Made by a program: the position numbers and the translations under genes
Shown: positions 59,777 to 64,000 of the stretch, in pieces
Position numbering within the stretch: the first letter of the stretch is position 1
Layout: every line of letters starts with the position of its first letter
Notes under the pieces: generated by a model
Told to the model about the DNA's origin: nothing
Databases searched by the model: none
What the model saw: only the letters and a program-made list of their open reading frames with translations
Assembly (NCBI GenBank): GCA_034401135.1
Contig: JAWZSP010000011.1
Coordinates: 186,001 to 250,000, forward strand
DNA: 64,000 nucleotides
Direction of reading: 5' to 3'
Source of the DNA: Volutella citrinella
Lineage: Eukaryota > Ascomycota > Sordariomycetes > Hypocreales > Nectriaceae

Positions 59777-61524
59777 TCATGGGCGGGACCTGTTTACGTC
59801 TGGACAGCGTCCTTGGCTGCGTCAACAGTTCTGTCAGCAGTTTGTGCCTGCGTCATGACCACTCACTTATCCATCCTGACAACTCATCGGGCTGCATATT
59901 CGCATGCTGCCGTTCAAGTTGCGTGATGTCTTTTTGGTCGTAGTAATGTAGTATTATCTTCTCTTGCGAGAATTCCACATCGCTGTGCCTACGATATTAA
60001 TACTCATCGCCATCTGTTGATCTGGGCTGCAACTTCCGCTCTCCCCTACTCGGACTCTTAGTTCTGATTGTCCATTACAGTCAGTCTTGTCTACTCAACC
60101 TCTTTGTTTCTGACTGTCAACTACACTCAATCTTGTTATGCCCAAAGGATTGCCCAGCGCTGTCGATTCCGGCTCTTTATCTGCAAAGATAGCCAGGCAG
60201 ACATCGCCTACTTGACTGCCTGGGGCGATATGAGTTTCCATGAGCTCGCCCGAAATTGCGGGCTCCAAATTGCGGGCTCCGATTTGGCCGCGGCAGGCTG
60301 GGCCGCATCCTCCTCTGCAAGTTCGGCGCCCAGGTCTTGTACTTGAAGAAGAAGCTGGGTCGCATGGCACAGCCCCGAAGCCAGGAAGAAGAAGCGATGC
60401 AGCCTCCTTACCACGAGCAACAACTCCTCGTTGCTGCTGCTTCGGATGTGCCCCGCCCCCCGCACCCAGCGGCTGTGCGCGGGCTGGCGCAAATCCAACA
60501 GGAACGGCTGAACGACTTGGCCACCCAGCTGAAAACCGTCCTGGTCATCCGCTGAAATGACTTTCGGTAAGTCAGCCTCCGTTTCGTCTTTCTTCAAAGC
60601 TGAGTGACTACAGTCATGTTCACAATCGCCTTCCTCTCCGGGTCTCTCTTTTCTTTTAGGTAAGACGCACGGACCAGTGGTACCTATGGGTACCTAGGAA
60701 TACATAATTCTATTGTTTGACCAGAAGTTGCTAACTTCACTAGGCAATTTCGCCTGTTGAGTAATCAGAGATCTAAAAGAGACTTTTAAAATAAGTCCTC
60801 AAAGGTACTGCAAGGTACATAGCAGCGCCACAGCTTACATAATAGATTGGGACAGTGCCGCCCACACTTCAAGGTACATGGCACCTAAGTTAGATTTCAG
60901 GGATGCTGGGAGAATTAGGAATTGAATCTCGTGACTGTGCCTTGAGGAACGAGGGACGAAGTGACGAAAGGTTTTCTGCCGCCATCTTTTTCCGGGCCTC
61001 AAAATCACCTGACTCTTCCAATCAAAAGTTTCGCCCTTACAACCCGTGCCTTGACGCCTGACCAAACCCGCCGTAACTGGTCTTTTTCTATAACGCCTTA
61101 CGCCTCGTACGAAAGAGGAAAGATGACTAATTATAGCAAGTGGCAAGCACACACCACCTCTTCTAGCTCTTGTGGCAATACCGATCAGTAGACGAGGAGA
61201 TTTTCATCTCTAACTTCGTTCCTTAAGGCTCCTCTGGGCAGACCGCCTGCGGTTTGCGTTTCCTGTCCACGTAATAGCGGCGTCCATCGCCACTGACTGG
61301 CATCCTAGCTTGCATTGTGTCACATCAAAATCATACACTACATTTTTGTCGAGATCATCTCATGACAGCATGCTTTTCATTAACTCATCTTCACTATCAT
61401 GCGGTACCGGTAGTCTCTTGGGCCCGCAAGATATTGTAAGAATCTGAATAGAGATCATACAGCTATATGCACATACACCTTCCTCCCACCACTAAGCGCG
61501 TGTGCATTGTGCGTGGAAAACTGT
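59777..61524. other. intergenic, no firmly supported gene
   Basis: A plus-strand frame at 60256-60555 contains a Gln/Glu-rich helical stretch (RGLAQIQQERLNDLATQL) followed by a GTAAGT donor at 60568, and could be part of a small gene. The support is too thin to call it. The rest has short frames only. Confidence 0.4.
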
Positions 61525-63174
61525 TCACCCCCGACCTATAACAACTCCGTATCTGACCAAGCCTAGCACAGCCCCGAGAAGAATAGCCAGCGGCGCCGCA
61601 AGGCTGAAGTATCGCCCTCCCACGTAGGCAGTTGCGGTCACGACCACCCACCATGGATCATCTGCCAGACTCCTCCCCGACTGGAAACCTTCATCTATGT
61701 AGCCAATCTGCCAGATCCGATACACGGCCGTATAGATAAGCCCGACAGCGCCGGCATTGACGCCTCTCACTCCAGATTTTACCCAGCGCCTACCTCGCAA
61801 CACCCCCCACACCCCCATTGTTCCGTGGACGAGAACGATACCAGGAAAGAAGATGCCACAAAATGCAATGAGTGCTCCAATAATAGAAGAATACCCGCCG
61901 TTAATAGCGGTAAGGCCGCCTAAGAACACAGCGAAGTTGAAGTTCGGCCCCGGGAAGGCCTGTGCAATAGCGAGACCAATGAGGAAGTCGCGCGGACTAA
62001 CCCATCCCTCGGCCACAATATATTCCCTGAGGAGCGGAATCACTACCGGTCCGCCGCCGAAAATAATAGTCCCAGCAAGGTAAAGGTTCGCGAATAGTTG
62101 ATATAGCAGGGTTGGGTCAGGCAAAACTCCTCGGAGCACCATAACGATGATGAAGGTAACGAAGAATGCTGCAATGATCGCAGTTCCAGACTTCCATGAG
62201 AAATTGAGACGATACTCATGTGGCACGACGCGCTGCTCAGATTCCCGTGGACCATACTGATCTTGATCATTGAGAGTTATGCTGAAGGCATTTGTCTCTC
62301 TGCTGGGTCCGCTTTCGTCTCTTGCGGTATTCTCCCCTTCAGTAGGCGTCCTGCTTTTCATCCTGGAGACGAGCTGTTTTATAGCTCGAATAGGTCGGTG
62401 GAACCAGCGGTAGTCGTATGCGACAGCAGCACAGCCGGCGGCAAACATAAGGACCGGGAAGTACCATAGAGCATTGTATAGCATTCCAGCCGCGGCAGTC
62501 AGAAATACGAGAATTCTGGTGAGCTTATCCGTGATTGCTTTATTCGACAGCTCGACAGCTGCCAGGGCAATAATCCCAACTGTGGCAGCGTTAAGTCCCG
62601 AGAGCAGAGCATATACCGGACGGGGAAGAGTCTCTCCGATATTGGAGACGCCGATGGAGAGGCCAAACATGCCTAGCGCGCCAGGTAGACTATCGTCCAA
62701 GGTCTTTAGCTCTGGTCCCTAACTATCCATAGACATAGAAGATGCAAGTTTCTGGCTCACCTCCAAATTAAAAAAGCAAGGACGGCTCCAAGGAAACCAC
62801 CATGAATCAGATTTATACAGTATAGCATCTTGGTGCTGGCAGGGCCAGATAGAGCTTGGGAGATGCTGAAAAGTTCCTGGTACTGAAACATATTGTTTAG
62901 TTTCTTTGTTTGATGGACTTGAGAACAACGTGCGACTATTGTACGTACCAACTGCTCGTCAATCCAAGCGAGCTTCGATACGAACTTATCATGAAACTAT
63001 GGCATTGTCAGGTCTAGTTAATAAGACGTGTAGCGGGAAATGTTTGCTTACAATCTTGAAATGAACAGGTGGTCCGCCAAACGCGGTGAAGCCGAGATGC
63101 CAATTGACTTGGATTGTCTCCCAGGTGCGGCGCGCGACTCTCCGCGCCGTGTATTCCCAGTTGTTGACAACCAT
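61525..63174 (-). CDS. chromate transporter (CHR) family protein
   Basis: Four exons fit by phase: 63052-63174, 62949-62996, 62761-62882 and 61525-62689, giving 485 residues. Introns are 55, 66 and 71 bp with GTAAGC, GTACGT and GTGAGC donors. The start is an ATG three codons inside the open frame. Two homologous CHR halves are visible: the first starts LGFTAFGGPPVHFKIFHDKF and the second LYLAGTIIFGGGPVVIPLLR, both with the family's FGG-P motif, joined by a charged linker (MKSRTPTEGENTARDES). About ten hydrophobic helices are visible. CHR proteins export chromate in bacteria; in fungi the substrate may be chromate, sulfate or another oxyanion. The gene appears intact. Confidence 0.9.
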
Positions 63175-63312
63175 TGTGGACACGTAGACTTTGTTGACAC
63201 TCCTTCTCGGGGCTGGCAGAGGCCAGATTTGGTAGCACGTTTGGATAGATCGGAGATGTTTTTACCAAGGAGATCGATAAGTCTGTGGGCTTTGCAGGTC
63301 GCAAGTTGCTAG

Positions 63313-64000
63313 TGCGGGGGGAAACATGAGTCCCACTCTTTATTGCACTTGACCAAGCACGCCATATCCCATGGCCCGTACGTCATCCTTGTAAAAAAAA
63401 AGTCTCCAAACCAATTGTTACATGTCTTCTTAGGCCAAGAGATCGATTGGAGCGGGATTCAATTAACGAAAATTTCACACTGCTGGACGTGGAACTGTCA
63501 TTCCTCGGTTTCTGATATCTCCTTTTGTTGGGTTGACATTATCGATGTTGTTATTGGATGGTGCAATAATAGTAACAAAGGGATAATCACGTGATGACTC
63601 TTGATTTCACTCTCCAGGATTAAGGACACGGTGTCCTTTGTGGCTCACATGTGGATGAACACTACGCAACTCCCAGGTGACTTTATGCGATAAAGCGCCA
63701 CCTGACGACCATGGATGCGGACAGCTCTATCGATGGCTAGTCTAGTGACGATGCGAGCGAGCCTCAGCCCTGCGATCTACTCGATTCTGACGAGGAGGCT
63801 TTCCAGCAGCCACACTAACCCGAAGGAGCCAACTGAGACCTGCCTGAACCGGCCTTTCGTTCGTCCCGAGACCAGCACACCCATTATTGTTGCCTTGATC
63901 TCCAGGCTTTGTTCCGCGTATCGGTAAAACTTTATTCCGTAGGTCTCACAAGTGGCTTGAGAGATTCACTGTGTGCAAAACTTATTATTCATACTATGTG
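63313..64000. other. no supported gene up to the window edge
   Basis: Open frames at 63343-63594 and 63715-63927 (plus) lack start context, domains or splice signals. A promoter for the chromate-transporter gene is expected in 63180-63600. Confidence 0.45.

Noticed and set aside
1..64000. CRISPR array, rRNA genes, bacterial operons
   Set aside because: No regularly spaced repeats with spacers and no rRNA-like sequence were seen; gene structure is eukaryotic.

Overview
The window looks like a chromosome segment from a filamentous ascomycete (Pezizomycotina). The evidence is short introns (about 46-143 bp) with GTRAGT-type donors, CTRAC-type branch sites and YAG acceptors; two Zn2Cys6 regulators; HET and HNH-domain gene remnants; and a long A/T-rich tract with the dinucleotide signature of repeat-induced point mutation (RIP). 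The species cannot be named from the sequence.

Positions 1-20028 form an almost pure A/T block. C is followed almost only by T or C, and CA and TG are nearly absent. I see no functional gene there, only dead transposon copies. Two pairs of old repeats are still visible: a direct pair of about 0.33 kb (4120-4455 and 17012-17344) and an inverted pair of about 2.2 kb (6719-8920 and 17836-20028). The second inverted arm ends exactly where normal-composition DNA begins.

Positions 20029-33300 hold a Ser/Thr-rich secreted protein; a large RHS/YD-repeat protein with the architecture of bacterial polymorphic toxins; duplicated non-coding DNA; a small secreted Cys-containing protein (three exons rebuilt here); and a chimeric wreck in which a broken HNH-nuclease gene runs into a broken HET gene. 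Positions 33300-42890 hold a secreted DUF4038-type glycosidase, an Mpv17/PMP22-family membrane protein, a transporter fragment, an intact sugar transporter and a fragment of an Aurora-type kinase gene.

Positions 42890-48918 contain a Zn2Cys6 regulator, a tandem hydroxyisobutyrate-dehydrogenase-like protein and an aldo-keto reductase. The last two are divergent across a 658-bp shared promoter carrying repeated TCGGCGA motifs. Positions 49143-57406 contain a second module: a Zn2Cys6 regulator, a Dal5-type transporter (frameshifted in this sequence) and an amidohydrolase. It is tied together by a palindrome CGGGT-N6-ACCCG, found once in front of the regulator and three times (one copy with a mismatch) in the intergenic region between transporter and amidohydrolase. 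A truncated prolyl-oligopeptidase-like gene and a disabled subtilase flank it, so this may be the remains of a peptide or amide utilisation cluster. A chromate-transporter-family gene follows at 61525-63174.

Broken genes are unusually common: RHS (one frame break), HNH, HET, transporter fragment, Aurora fragment, zinc-cluster fragment, peptidase fragment, Dal5 transporter and subtilase. This fits a decaying region next to a RIP-mutated block. Exon boundaries were worked out by hand from splice motifs and reading-frame phase; none was checked against transcripts.
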